A stretch of DNA of 64,000 bases, taken from Paraburkholderia oxyphila NBRC 105797 (GTDB taxonomy: Bacteria; Pseudomonadota; Gammaproteobacteria; Burkholderiales; Burkholderiaceae). Below are positions 49,028 through 56,711 of the stretch, piece after piece (position 1 is the stretch's first letter; every line of letters starts with the position of its first letter). The notes beneath the pieces were generated by a model. The model searched no databases. It was not told where the DNA came from and saw nothing but the letters and a program-made list of their open reading frames with translations. The position numbers and the translations under genes were made by a program. The DNA is taken from contig NZ_BAYD01000014.1 of the NCBI RefSeq assembly GCF_000685075.1, positions 1-64,000 of the forward strand. The letters are read 5' to 3'.

Positions 49028-49474
49028 ATGCCACGTTTTGCCCACATCTTCGAAGCCGCCGCGGACACTCTCAACGCGTACTACCAGGCCATCGCGGAGG
49101 TCAATATCGACGCGTTGATGGGCCTGTGGATCGATGAGGAGTTCGTGAGCTGCATCAGCGCCGAGGGCGCGCATCTGCACGGCCTGTCCGACATTCGCGC
49201 CGGCCTCGCCGCGGAGTTCGAAGCGGCGCCCGTGTCGATCGAGCCGCTCGACATACGCGTCTACGACAGCCTTGGCACGGTGGTCTACGCAATCGTGGAG
49301 GCGCATCGCCCCGTGGATCCGAACGCGATTCCGGCGATGGTCTTCACGACCTATGTGATGGTGCATGAGCGTGGCGAGTGGCGCATCGCGCACATTCACG
49401 CGAGCCGCATGCCCGACGACGCAGCCAGCCAGTTCTCCGCGAAGCTGCGCCACGGCCAGGGCGCGTTGCACTGA
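49028..49474 (+). CDS. NTF2-like/SnoaL-type protein (SgcJ/YybH type)
   Basis: This 148-residue small alpha-plus-beta protein begins with AADTLNAYYQAIAEVNIDAL, continues with LMGLWIDEEFVSCISAEG, and ends with FTTYVMVHERGEWRIAHIH, the pattern of NTF2-like cone folds such as the SgcJ/YybH group. Catalytic or binding roles vary widely and none can be assigned. It stands just upstream of an unusual intergenic repeat. Confidence 0.82.
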   Translation: MPRFAHIFEAAADTLNAYYQAIAEVNIDALMGLWIDEEFVSCISAEGAHLHGLSDIRAGLAAEFEAAPVSIEPLDIRVYDSLGTVVYAIVEAHRPVDPNAIPAMVFTTYVMVHERGEWRIAHIHASRMPDDAASQFSAKLRHGQGALH

Positions 49475-49563
49475 CACGGATAGAAGCGGGAAGCAGGGAA
49501 CGGGCGCGCCACGAAGCAGGACAGCAGTAGATGAAAGTGAAAGCGCAGTAGAAAGCAACACGT

Positions 49564-49755
49564 TGCACGGGACCAGAGCCGGAGCGCTGCATGGGACTGG
49601 AGTAAGCGCTAAAGCGCTAACTCCGGCCGACAGCCAAAGCGCCAACTCTGATCGACCGCGAAGCATGGGATCAGAGTAAGGCACTTTGCATGGGACCGGA
49701 GTAAGCGCTAAAGCGCTAACTCCGGCCGACAACCAAAGCGCCAACTCTGATCGAC
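49564..49755. repeat. 69-bp direct repeat pair with partial copies
   Basis: Copies at 49588-49656 and 49687-49755 lie 99 bp apart and differ at about three positions. Each contains GGAGT-A-AGCGCT-AA-AGCGCT-A-ACTCC, which can form a hairpin. Two shorter partial copies of the leading GCATGGGA motif are at about 49564 and 49662. The array occupies most of the 292-bp gap between the NTF2-like and YheT genes, so it is a noncoding repeat family rather than part of either gene. Confidence 0.8.
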
Positions 49756-49766
49756 AGGGGATGGCC

Positions 49767-50885
49767 ATGAGCACGACAGGCGACGAAGCGGCGATGAGCC
49801 CAAGAAACGACGAAGCGGCAAGACGCGCCGCAACGTCGGTCCTGAACGGTGCGAGCGGTTACACGCAGGCCGGCTCGACCTATCGCGCGCCCTTCTGGCT
49901 ACCGGGTGCGCACATCCAGACCATCATTCCCGCGCTGTTCTCGCACCTGCCCCTGCCCGCCTACCGGCGCGAACGCTGGGACACCCCCGACGGCGACTTC
50001 ATCGACCTCGACTGGGTCGACGCGCCTGGTAGCGCCACTGCGGGCACCAATGCAAAAACGACGGCGGGCGCCCCGCCCGATGCCCCACTCTTCGTGCTGT
50101 TCCATGGCCTCGAAGGCAGCTCGGGCTCGCACTACGCCCGCGCGCTCGCGGCGGCCGCGCATGCGCGCGGCTGGCACGCGGTGATCCCGCACTTCCGTAG
50201 CTGCAGCGGGCCGATGAACCTCCTGCCGCGCTTCTACCACCTCGCCGACGCCGCCGAGGTCGACTGGGTCCTGCGCCGTCTCGCGGCGCGTCACACGGGC
50301 CCGCTCGTGGCGGCAGGCGTTTCGCTCGGCGGCAACGTGCTGCTGCACTGGCTCGCGCAGCAGCGCGAGGACGCACGGATCGTGACCGCCGCAGCCGCGA
50401 TCTCCGCGCCGCTCGACGTGCACGCGGGCGGCAAGATGCTCGCAAGCGGCTTCGGCATGATCTACACGCGCAGCTTCCTGAAGACGCTGAAAGTGAAGGC
50501 GCTGCAAAAGCTCGAGCAGTATCCGGGCCTGTTCGACGCGCAAGCCGTCCTGGCGACCCGCAACATGTACGAATTCGACGACGTCGTGACCGCGCCGCTG
50601 CATGGCTTTCAGAGCGCGCACGACTACTACACGCGGGCGACGGTCCGCCCGAGGCTCGGCGAGATCGTCGTCCCGACGCTGCTTATCAATGCGCGCAACG
50701 ACCCGTTCCTGCCCGGCGACGTGCTGCCCGTGTGCCACGAAGTGAGCGCCGCAGTCGAGCTCGACCAGCCCGAAGGCGGCGGCCACGTCGGCTTCATGAC
50801 GGGACCATTTCCGGGCCGCAGCGACTGGCTCGCACAGCGCGTGACCTGCTATCTCTCGCCTCACCTCGCCACGACTCATGGATGA
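49767..50885 (+). CDS. YheT-family alpha/beta hydrolase
   Basis: This 372-residue hydrolase has LPGAHIQTIIPALF, the YheT/EMB8 entry motif, FVLFHGLEGSSGSHYARA, HFRSCSGPMN, the nucleophile elbow GVSLGGNVLLHWL and a C-terminal GGGHVGF with catalytic His. Bacterial YheT proteins are poorly understood esterases. The ATG at 49767 has AGGGG upstream and lies just after the repeat array; an ATG six bp earlier is possible. The stop overlaps the next gene by 8 nt. Confidence 0.9.
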   Translation: MSTTGDEAAMSPRNDEAARRAATSVLNGASGYTQAGSTYRAPFWLPGAHIQTIIPALFSHLPLPAYRRERWDTPDGDFIDLDWVDAPGSATAGTNAKTTAGAPPDAPLFVLFHGLEGSSGSHYARALAAAAHARGWHAVIPHFRSCSGPMNLLPRFYHLADAAEVDWVLRRLAARHTGPLVAAGVSLGGNVLLHWLAQQREDARIVTAAAAISAPLDVHAGGKMLASGFGMIYTRSFLKTLKVKALQKLEQYPGLFDAQAVLATRNMYEFDDVVTAPLHGFQSAHDYYTRATVRPRLGEIVVPTLLINARNDPFLPGDVLPVCHEVSAAVELDQPEGGGHVGFMTGPFPGRSDWLAQRVTCYLSPHLATTHG

Positions 50886-51519
50886 CATCGTCAAGCAGGC
50901 GCTCGCGCGCTGGCCCAACGTTCCTCATTGCACCGGCTGGCTGCTGCTCGACGCGCGTGGCCACTGGCGCCTGCGCGACGAAGCCGACCAGGCGCAAGGT
51001 GCGCCCGGCACGCCGGTCCGCCACGAGGCGCTGATCGGCTTCATCAACCGCAATTACGAGCGCGACGCAATCGGCCAGTGGTTCTTCCAGAACGGGCCGC
51101 AACGTGTCTATGTCGAGCTCGAATACACGCCGTGGGTCGTGCGCCTCGCGAGCGCGAACGGCGGCGCGCTGACGCTCACCGATCAAACGGGCCAGCCATT
51201 CGAGCCGGCCGCCGTGTACGTGGATGAACACGGCAGCGTGCTGTTCGAGCGCGCGCTGCCGGATACGGCGGGCGGGAGCGCCGATGTCGCCGATGTCGCC
51301 GATGCAGCCGCTGCCGCACATGCAAATGTGGCCCTGCTGCACGATCACGATCTCGACGGCTTCACGGAGCATGCGACGCTCGCCGAGGATGGCGCGAGCG
51401 GCACGTTTCACTGGCGCGCCGGGAGCGCGCTGCCCTTGCAATCCATCGCACGCGATGACGTGCCGGCGCGTTTCGCGTTCGTGCGGAGTCCGGAGCAAGC
51501 GGAAAAGGCTGCGCGATGA
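50878..51519 (+). CDS. hypothetical protein cotranscribed with YheT
   Basis: I do not recognise a characterised family. The 213-residue soluble protein starts MDDIVKQALARWPNVPHCTG, continues with WFFQNGPQRVYVELEYTPWV and has a DVADVADAAAAA stretch from 9-bp DNA repeats near residue 140. There is no signal peptide or membrane segment. Overlap with the YheT stop (8 nt) implies coupled translation and a shared function. I believe similar YheT-linked proteins exist in related genera but cannot name a domain. Confidence 0.75.
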   Translation: MDDIVKQALARWPNVPHCTGWLLLDARGHWRLRDEADQAQGAPGTPVRHEALIGFINRNYERDAIGQWFFQNGPQRVYVELEYTPWVVRLASANGGALTLTDQTGQPFEPAAVYVDEHGSVLFERALPDTAGGSADVADVADAAAAAHANVALLHDHDLDGFTEHATLAEDGASGTFHWRAGSALPLQSIARDDVPARFAFVRSPEQAEKAAR

Positions 51520-51560
51520 GCTGAGGCGGCGAGCGCTATGCGCCAATCCGCGCGCGCCGC

Positions 51561-53417
51561 TCATCCGCTGCCCTTGTCCTCCGCGCGCTCTTCCTTGTAG
51601 CGCGCCTCGAATTCGTGCAGGCGAGCGTCGATCGTCGACAAATCGTAGAACCCCACCGACTTCATGTCGCGCGCCTCCTTGAGCTGCCGGATCGCCGACG
51701 GCCAAGCCCCATCGAGCGCGAACTTCTCGGCGAGCGCGCACCGCTGCGTGAGCAGATCGCCCAGACCCGCGCTCGACTGCGCGAGGTACTGCCACCATGC
51801 CCCCTGACGCGGCTCGGACTCGGCCTCGCTGCGCGCGAGCGTCTGCGCCTCCTTGAAGCGGCGCGCGCCGATCAGCGCCTGCAACAGGCTGTCAGTGCCC
51901 GCGTGGGACGCGGGCCACGCCGCATGCGCGGCCTGCGCGAGCCGCACGGCTTCGTCGGTGCGGCCCGCGCGCCGCGCGATCTCGGCGGCCAGCACGTCGA
52001 GGCTCGGCGAGCTAGTCGGTGAACTGCTCAGCAAGCTAGCCGGCAAACTCCTCGGCGAACCGCTCCGTGAACTGCTCGGCAAACTATTCGGCGACCCGCT
52101 CGGCGAACTAGTCGACGAACTACGGGGCGCACCACGCGTCTTGCCGCCATCCACCGCCTCGAACCGGGCAAATGCCGCGCGCGCATTGGCCAGCGACGCC
52201 GCTGCATCGTCGTAGCGTTCGACCTGCAGTTGAGCAAAGGCGATGCCGTACCAGTTCGCCGCCACATTGAGCGCAACGCGATCCTCGATCTCGGCGCGCA
52301 GCCGCGAGATCTCGTCGAGGTAGTCGCCGCGCGAGCGGTTCTGCAGCACGCGCACGCGGGCGCGCACGAAACCGTATTCGGGCGACTGGCGCGGCTGCCG
52401 GTAAGCCGCGCGGCGGGCGCGATCCTGCATGTCGGCGATGCGCGAGACGGTGAGCGGATGCGTGCGCGCATAGGCCGGCACGCCGGCGTCGCTCATCGAC
52501 GCGCGGTCGAGCCGCTCGAAGAACGCCACCATGCCCCACGGATCGTAGCCGGCGCCGGCCAGCAACTTGAAGCCGACGCGGTCCGCCTCGTGCTCGGCGG
52601 CGCGCGAAAAGCGCAACTGGCTATCGACGGCATAGGCCTGGCTGCCGATGGCGATCGCGCTGCCGAGGTCGCCGCTTCTCGCCAGCACGCCCGCGAGAAT
52701 GCCGAACAGCATGCCCGCGAGCGCGGCGTAGCCGCTGCGCTCGCTTTGCGAGAGCATGCGTGCGATATGCCGCTGCAGCACATGGCCCATCTCGTGGCCG
52801 AGCACGGAGGCGAGCTCCGACTCGGTCTGCGTGGCCACGATCAGCCCCGTGTCCACGCCGATGAAGCCGCCCGGCAGCGAAAACGCATTGATCTGGCCAT
52901 CGCGCATGGCGAACAAATCGAAATCCGGCCGATAGCCGCCGATGAACTGCGCCGCCGCCGACTCCGCAAGGCGCTCCGCAACCGAGTCGAGATAGTCGCG
53001 CACGAGCCAGTCGCCGATATAGTCGGGGTCGCGCCGGATCTCGCGCATCACACGCTCGCCGATGCGGCGCTCGGCCTGCGGCGTGAGCGCGCCGCCCGAG
53101 CCGTCACCGAGATCGGGCAGTTGCGGGACCCAGGCCGGCGAGCGTGCGGAGGTGCCGGCAGTGCCTGACGAATTCGCGGATTGCCCCGATCCGGCTGCGC
53201 CGAAGCGGCTCTGCGCGCCGCCGTACGTGCCGAATACGCCCTGTGCGATCGAGGCGGGAATGACGGGGTCGGCCTCGTCGTCGAGCGGGCCGCTCACGAG
53301 CGCGGACGCCCGCGCAGCCGATGCCCCCGCCCCATCGCCCGGCGCCTGCGCGTACGCTTGCGGAGGCATGGCGAGCGTTGCGCACAGCGAGGCAGCAAGC
53401 AGCCGTTTCAGATGCAT
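51561..53417 (-). CDS. M48-family periplasmic metalloprotease with TPR-like C-terminus (BepA-like)
   Basis: This 618-residue protein has a signal peptide (LLAASLCATLAMPPQAYA) and zinc motif HEMGH in SVLGHEMGHVLQRH (about residue 215), with the third ligand Glu in SRAAEHEADRVG. A helical repeat region then follows. BepA-type enzymes assist outer-membrane protein assembly and degrade stalled substrates. Its roughly 490-residue relatives lack the Ser/Pro insertion (about residues 430-470) encoded by 12-bp tandem repeats. The ATG at 53417 is chosen at the signal peptide. Confidence 0.9.
   Translation of the reverse strand: MHLKRLLAASLCATLAMPPQAYAQAPGDGAGASAARASALVSGPLDDEADPVIPASIAQGVFGTYGGAQSRFGAAGSGQSANSSGTAGTSARSPAWVPQLPDLGDGSGGALTPQAERRIGERVMREIRRDPDYIGDWLVRDYLDSVAERLAESAAAQFIGGYRPDFDLFAMRDGQINAFSLPGGFIGVDTGLIVATQTESELASVLGHEMGHVLQRHIARMLSQSERSGYAALAGMLFGILAGVLARSGDLGSAIAIGSQAYAVDSQLRFSRAAEHEADRVGFKLLAGAGYDPWGMVAFFERLDRASMSDAGVPAYARTHPLTVSRIADMQDRARRAAYRQPRQSPEYGFVRARVRVLQNRSRGDYLDEISRLRAEIEDRVALNVAANWYGIAFAQLQVERYDDAAASLANARAAFARFEAVDGGKTRGAPRSSSTSSPSGSPNSLPSSSRSGSPRSLPASLLSSSPTSSPSLDVLAAEIARRAGRTDEAVRLAQAAHAAWPASHAGTDSLLQALIGARRFKEAQTLARSEAESEPRQGAWWQYLAQSSAGLGDLLTQRCALAEKFALDGAWPSAIRQLKEARDMKSVGFYDLSTIDARLHEFEARYKEERAEDKGSG
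52006..52125. repeat. ten 12-bp tandem units inside the M48 protease gene
   Basis: Units of consensus GGCGAACTGCTC run ten times without gaps and in frame, giving a four-residue Ser/Pro/Leu repeat in the protease linker. Most units keep the 3' half CT(A/G)(G/C/T)TC. Confidence 0.75.
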
Positions 53418-53577
53418 CGATGACAGGATCGAGGAATGCAGGACGCCGGCCCGGCGACCCGAACACATCGCATGCCGCCTGTACCGGCAGGCTGATTGTA
53501 AGCTGGCGCGGCAACCCGTGAACGCTGCGCTAGCTGAACGGATGCGCTCGCTGTTCCGCCGCTCCCTTGCGCAGTGG

Positions 53578-55650
53578 CTAGCGGGTGCCCAGGTCGAACG
53601 ACGGGTTCGGCGCACCCGGCTCGCGTTCGGACGCCAGCCATGCTTCGAGCGCGAGTCTCACACGCTCGACCACCTCGGCCCAATCCTCCGGCTGCGCCTG
53701 GCGAAACAGCCGGGTGCGCGGATACCAGGGCGTGTCGTCGCGATCGAGCATCCAGCGCCAGCAGCCGTTATAGCGCGAGAGGAGCCACACGGGCTTGTTG
53801 AGTGCACCCGCCAGATGGGCGACGGAGGTATCGACGGTAATCACCAGGTCAAGTTGCTCGACAATGGCCGCCGTATCGGCGAAGTCGCGCACGTCGTGCA
53901 TCGGATCGAACGGACGCAGCGCCGCCGGCAGGGCTTCGATCTGGGGTTGGGTCGCCTCGCCTTTCTGGAGACTGACGAAGGTCACGCCCGGCGCGCGCAA
54001 CAATGGCAAAAAGGCGGATGCGGCTAGCGAGCGGCGTCGATCGATCCGGTTTGCGAGCGGGTTATAGGGACGCGGTTCGCCGGCCCATACGAGCCCGATT
54101 TTTCGCCCATGCGGCAAGCGCCGCCGCCATTGCGTCCGGCAGGTTTCCGGTACATCGAGATAGGGCATCGACGCGGGAATGGTCTCGAGTGTCGTACCCA
54201 TCCGATGAGGCAAGCTCAACATCGCGCAGCAATAGTCGTGATGGGCGAGCGCCTGCCCGCTCATCTCGATACAGGCATCGACCCCGTCAATCCGCTCGAA
54301 CAGCCTGCGCAAGCCCGGCTGGACCGCAACCGTGAGCTTCGCCGCGCCAAGGCGCTCGAGCATCGGCAAATAGCGGCAAAACTGGAGGCTGTCGCCGTAA
54401 CCCTGTTCGGCCCACACGACGATGGACTTGCCGGCCAACGGCTCGCCCCTCCACGGTGCGAACGGTAGCGCAACGGCCGCGCGCTCGAGGCGGCATTCGT
54501 ACAACGCCCAGCCTTCGGCGAATTGCCCCGTCCTGAGCAAGACGTTCGCGAGATTGAATTGGGCGTCCAGATCGCCGGGGGCGTGTTTCAGGCAATGGCG
54601 ATAATGCTTCTCCGCTTCGCTATCCTGCATGCGCGTTTGCATCGCGATGCCAAGATTAAAACTCGCTTCGGCAAAATCCGGCTGGATAGCCAGCGCCTCG
54701 CGCCAATGCGCGGTCGCCTCATCCATGCGGCCGAGCGCTTGCAACGCGGCACCGAGGATGTTGTGCGCTTGTGCGTCGTGCGGCCGGAGCTCGAGCAGCG
54801 TGCGGCAAGCCTTCTCGGCCTCGGCCCAGCGCGCCTGCGTCTTGAACAGGCACGCGAGAGCGAACTGCGCACCGGCGTGACGCGGCTCGATTGCCAGAGC
54901 CTCGCGATACGCGCGCTCGGCCTCGTCCCAGCGCCCGAGTTTTTCCAGCACGACACCGAGATTGTTATGGGCGTTGCAGTGCCCGCGATCCATTGCCACG
55001 GCACGGCGCAAGAAATCCTCCGCATCCGACCAATGGCCAAGAGCACACGAGAGGCCGCCGGCGAGATTCAGCGTCTGCGCCGACGGATGTTCTGACGCGA
55101 TCATCGGCTGCAATATGGCAAGGCCTTCCGCATAATGGCCACCCTCGTAAAACGCGACGGCGGCTTTGATGCGCGCCTCGTCCGTCGGTTCTGGGCCCAA
55201 GCCACGATGGTGGGCAAAAGCATCGTCATGGCCTTCAGACATCACCGCCGCATCTTTCACCGAACGGCCAAGCAGCGCCTGCACGTGGGCCAGGTTTGCA
55301 TGGATGCCCGCGCGATCCGGCGCGATCGATAGCGCCCGACGGTAGCAGGCCTCGGCCTCCGTCAAGCGGCCGGTCTCTTGCAGTAAAGCGCCGAGGTTGT
55401 TGTGCGCATCACAGCCGTCGGGATCGACCTCGATCGCGCGCCGCCAGTGCGCCTCAGCGTCGTGCAGACGTCTAATCGAAAAGCAGCAGGCGGCGGCCAG
55501 ATTCAGCATTCGCGCATCCGGTCGTGGTCCAGTCAGCAATGGCTCAATCAGCGCGAGCGCCGCTTCGCAGCGCCCCGCGCCGTACAGCGCCGCTGCACTC
55601 GCATAAAGGCCGATAGCTTCGTCGAGCTTGTTTGGATCGTCGGATATCAC
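53578..55650 (-). CDS. tetratricopeptide-repeat protein with C-terminal glycosyltransferase domain
   Basis: This 690-residue cytosolic protein has about nine to eleven TPR units in the first 400 residues (for example NLGALLQETGRLTEAEACYR, NLGVVLEKLGRWDEAERAYR). A GT9/OGT-like domain follows (KSIVVWAEQGYGDSLQFCRY to VITVDTSVAHLAGALNKPVW). Such fusions occur near flagellin, pilin or adhesin loci and may glycosylate proteins. The GTG start at 55650 lacks a clear ribosome site. No clear substrate gene is adjacent. Confidence 0.88.
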   Translation of the reverse strand: MISDDPNKLDEAIGLYASAAALYGAGRCEAALALIEPLLTGPRPDARMLNLAAACCFSIRRLHDAEAHWRRAIEVDPDGCDAHNNLGALLQETGRLTEAEACYRRALSIAPDRAGIHANLAHVQALLGRSVKDAAVMSEGHDDAFAHHRGLGPEPTDEARIKAAVAFYEGGHYAEGLAILQPMIASEHPSAQTLNLAGGLSCALGHWSDAEDFLRRAVAMDRGHCNAHNNLGVVLEKLGRWDEAERAYREALAIEPRHAGAQFALACLFKTQARWAEAEKACRTLLELRPHDAQAHNILGAALQALGRMDEATAHWREALAIQPDFAEASFNLGIAMQTRMQDSEAEKHYRHCLKHAPGDLDAQFNLANVLLRTGQFAEGWALYECRLERAAVALPFAPWRGEPLAGKSIVVWAEQGYGDSLQFCRYLPMLERLGAAKLTVAVQPGLRRLFERIDGVDACIEMSGQALAHHDYCCAMLSLPHRMGTTLETIPASMPYLDVPETCRTQWRRRLPHGRKIGLVWAGEPRPYNPLANRIDRRRSLAASAFLPLLRAPGVTFVSLQKGEATQPQIEALPAALRPFDPMHDVRDFADTAAIVEQLDLVITVDTSVAHLAGALNKPVWLLSRYNGCWRWMLDRDDTPWYPRTRLFRQAQPEDWAEVVERVRLALEAWLASEREPGAPNPSFDLGTR

Positions 55651-55855
55651 TGGAAACTACCCAAAAATAAGGACTTCTGCGGCCTCAGGAATACAGCGGC
55701 GGCCCCATCTGCGCCCAAAATTGCCGTGCCCTTTGATTGACCAAACACTCCTATGGAGCGAGTGCGTGCTTAAATATTTCCCGTAATATATCGCCGCGAA
55801 ACCTCGGATCCGCGCTTACAATTCCCGAACCTTGGGGCAGCATCAAACTCGATAG

Positions 55856-56029
55856 AAAAATCCACGCACCCTTACCGGCACGTCAGAGATCGATATCTCT
55901 CGTCAGGCCGCGGGCGTGCCGAATCTCGCGATCGTCGCCGAACAGTGGCGCGTGCCGAACGAGAACCTGGCGGCGCTTGCGACAGCACACGCTGCAAACC
56001 TGGCTCCAGGGACATTCGAGATTTTGTGA
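55856..56029 (+). pseudogene. possible 3' remnant of a LysM-like or tail-type gene
   Basis: This lies in the 509-bp gap 55651-56159. An open run of 57 codons ends in a natural stop and reads coherently: ISRQAAGVPNLAIVAEQWRV then PNENLAALATAHAANLAPGT. The rhythm resembles a degenerate LysM repeat. No start codon or ribosome site is visible, and the frame is stopped just upstream, so at best this is a broken gene end. The rest of the gap holds the moaC leader with two short stem-loops. Confidence 0.3.
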
Positions 56030-56159
56030 AACCTCGCTACACTGAGGTTGTGTTGCCCACTGTGTAACGCCAGGCCGCACGCCGCAGCCAGGGCTCTGAG
56101 GAGCCGGACCCTCCGATGTCATCGGGCCTGCACAGCCCCCCATCACGAAAGAATTCACC

Positions 56160-56639
56160 ATGCCCGAACTCACGCATTTCGACGCCGCCGGCGACGCGCA
56201 CATGGTCGACGTCGGCGCCAAGGCCGAGACCAAACGCATCGCCGTAGCGAGCGGCACGATCCGCATGCTGCCCGCCACGTTCGCGCTGGTGCGCGACGGC
56301 AACGCGAAGAAAGGCGACGTAATCGGCGTCGCGCGCATCGCCGCGATTCAAGGCGCCAAGCGCACCTCCGATTTGATTCCGCTGTGCCATCCGCTCGCGA
56401 TCACACGCGTTAAGGTCGACTTCGCGCTCGACGAGGCACTGCCGGGCGTGCATTGCACGGCGCAGGTGGAAACGCTGGGCCGCACTGGCGTGGAGATGGA
56501 AGCGCTGACCGCCGTGCAGGTGGGCCTCCTGACGGTCTACGACATGTGCAAGGCGGTGGACCGCGGCATGACGATCACCGATGTGAAAGTGCTGGAGAAG
56601 CACGGCGGGAAGTCGGGGGATTGGGTGGCGCAGGGGTAA
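56160..56639 (+). CDS. moaC: cyclic pyranopterin monophosphate synthase
   Basis: This 159-residue enzyme of molybdenum cofactor synthesis has [38 protein letters not shown] with active-site Lys/His, and [28 protein letters not shown]. It converts the MoaA product to cyclic pyranopterin monophosphate. Length is typical. No other moa gene is adjacent. Confidence 0.97.
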   Translation: MPELTHFDAAGDAHMVDVGAKAETKRIAVASGTIRMLPATFALVRDGNAKKGDVIGVARIAAIQGAKRTSDLIPLCHPLAITRVKVDFALDEALPGVHCTAQVETLGRTGVEMEALTAVQVGLLTVYDMCKAVDRGMTITDVKVLEKHGGKSGDWVAQG

Positions 56640-56671
56640 GGCACTGCGCTGCGCGCCAGGCGTATCCGGCT

Positions 56672-56704
56672 GCGCCGCGGCGAGCGAGTGCTCAGCCGCG
56701 GCGC
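56672..56704. terminator. hairpin between moaC and the PglL-type gene
   Basis: A 10-bp GC-rich stem (56672-56681 with 56695-56704) lies between convergent genes and has no T-run, so termination is only suggested. Confidence 0.5.
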
Positions 56705-56711
56705 CCAATCA

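Noticed and set aside
49013..49774. Minus-strand open frame with repeated SELALWLSAGVSALALTP peptides
   Set aside because: The peptide repeat comes from the 69-bp DNA repeat; the rest is the antisense of the NTF2-like gene.
56030..56159. Molybdenum-cofactor riboswitch in the moaC leader
   Set aside because: Two short stem-loops are present, but I cannot match the conserved core of the Moco motif.
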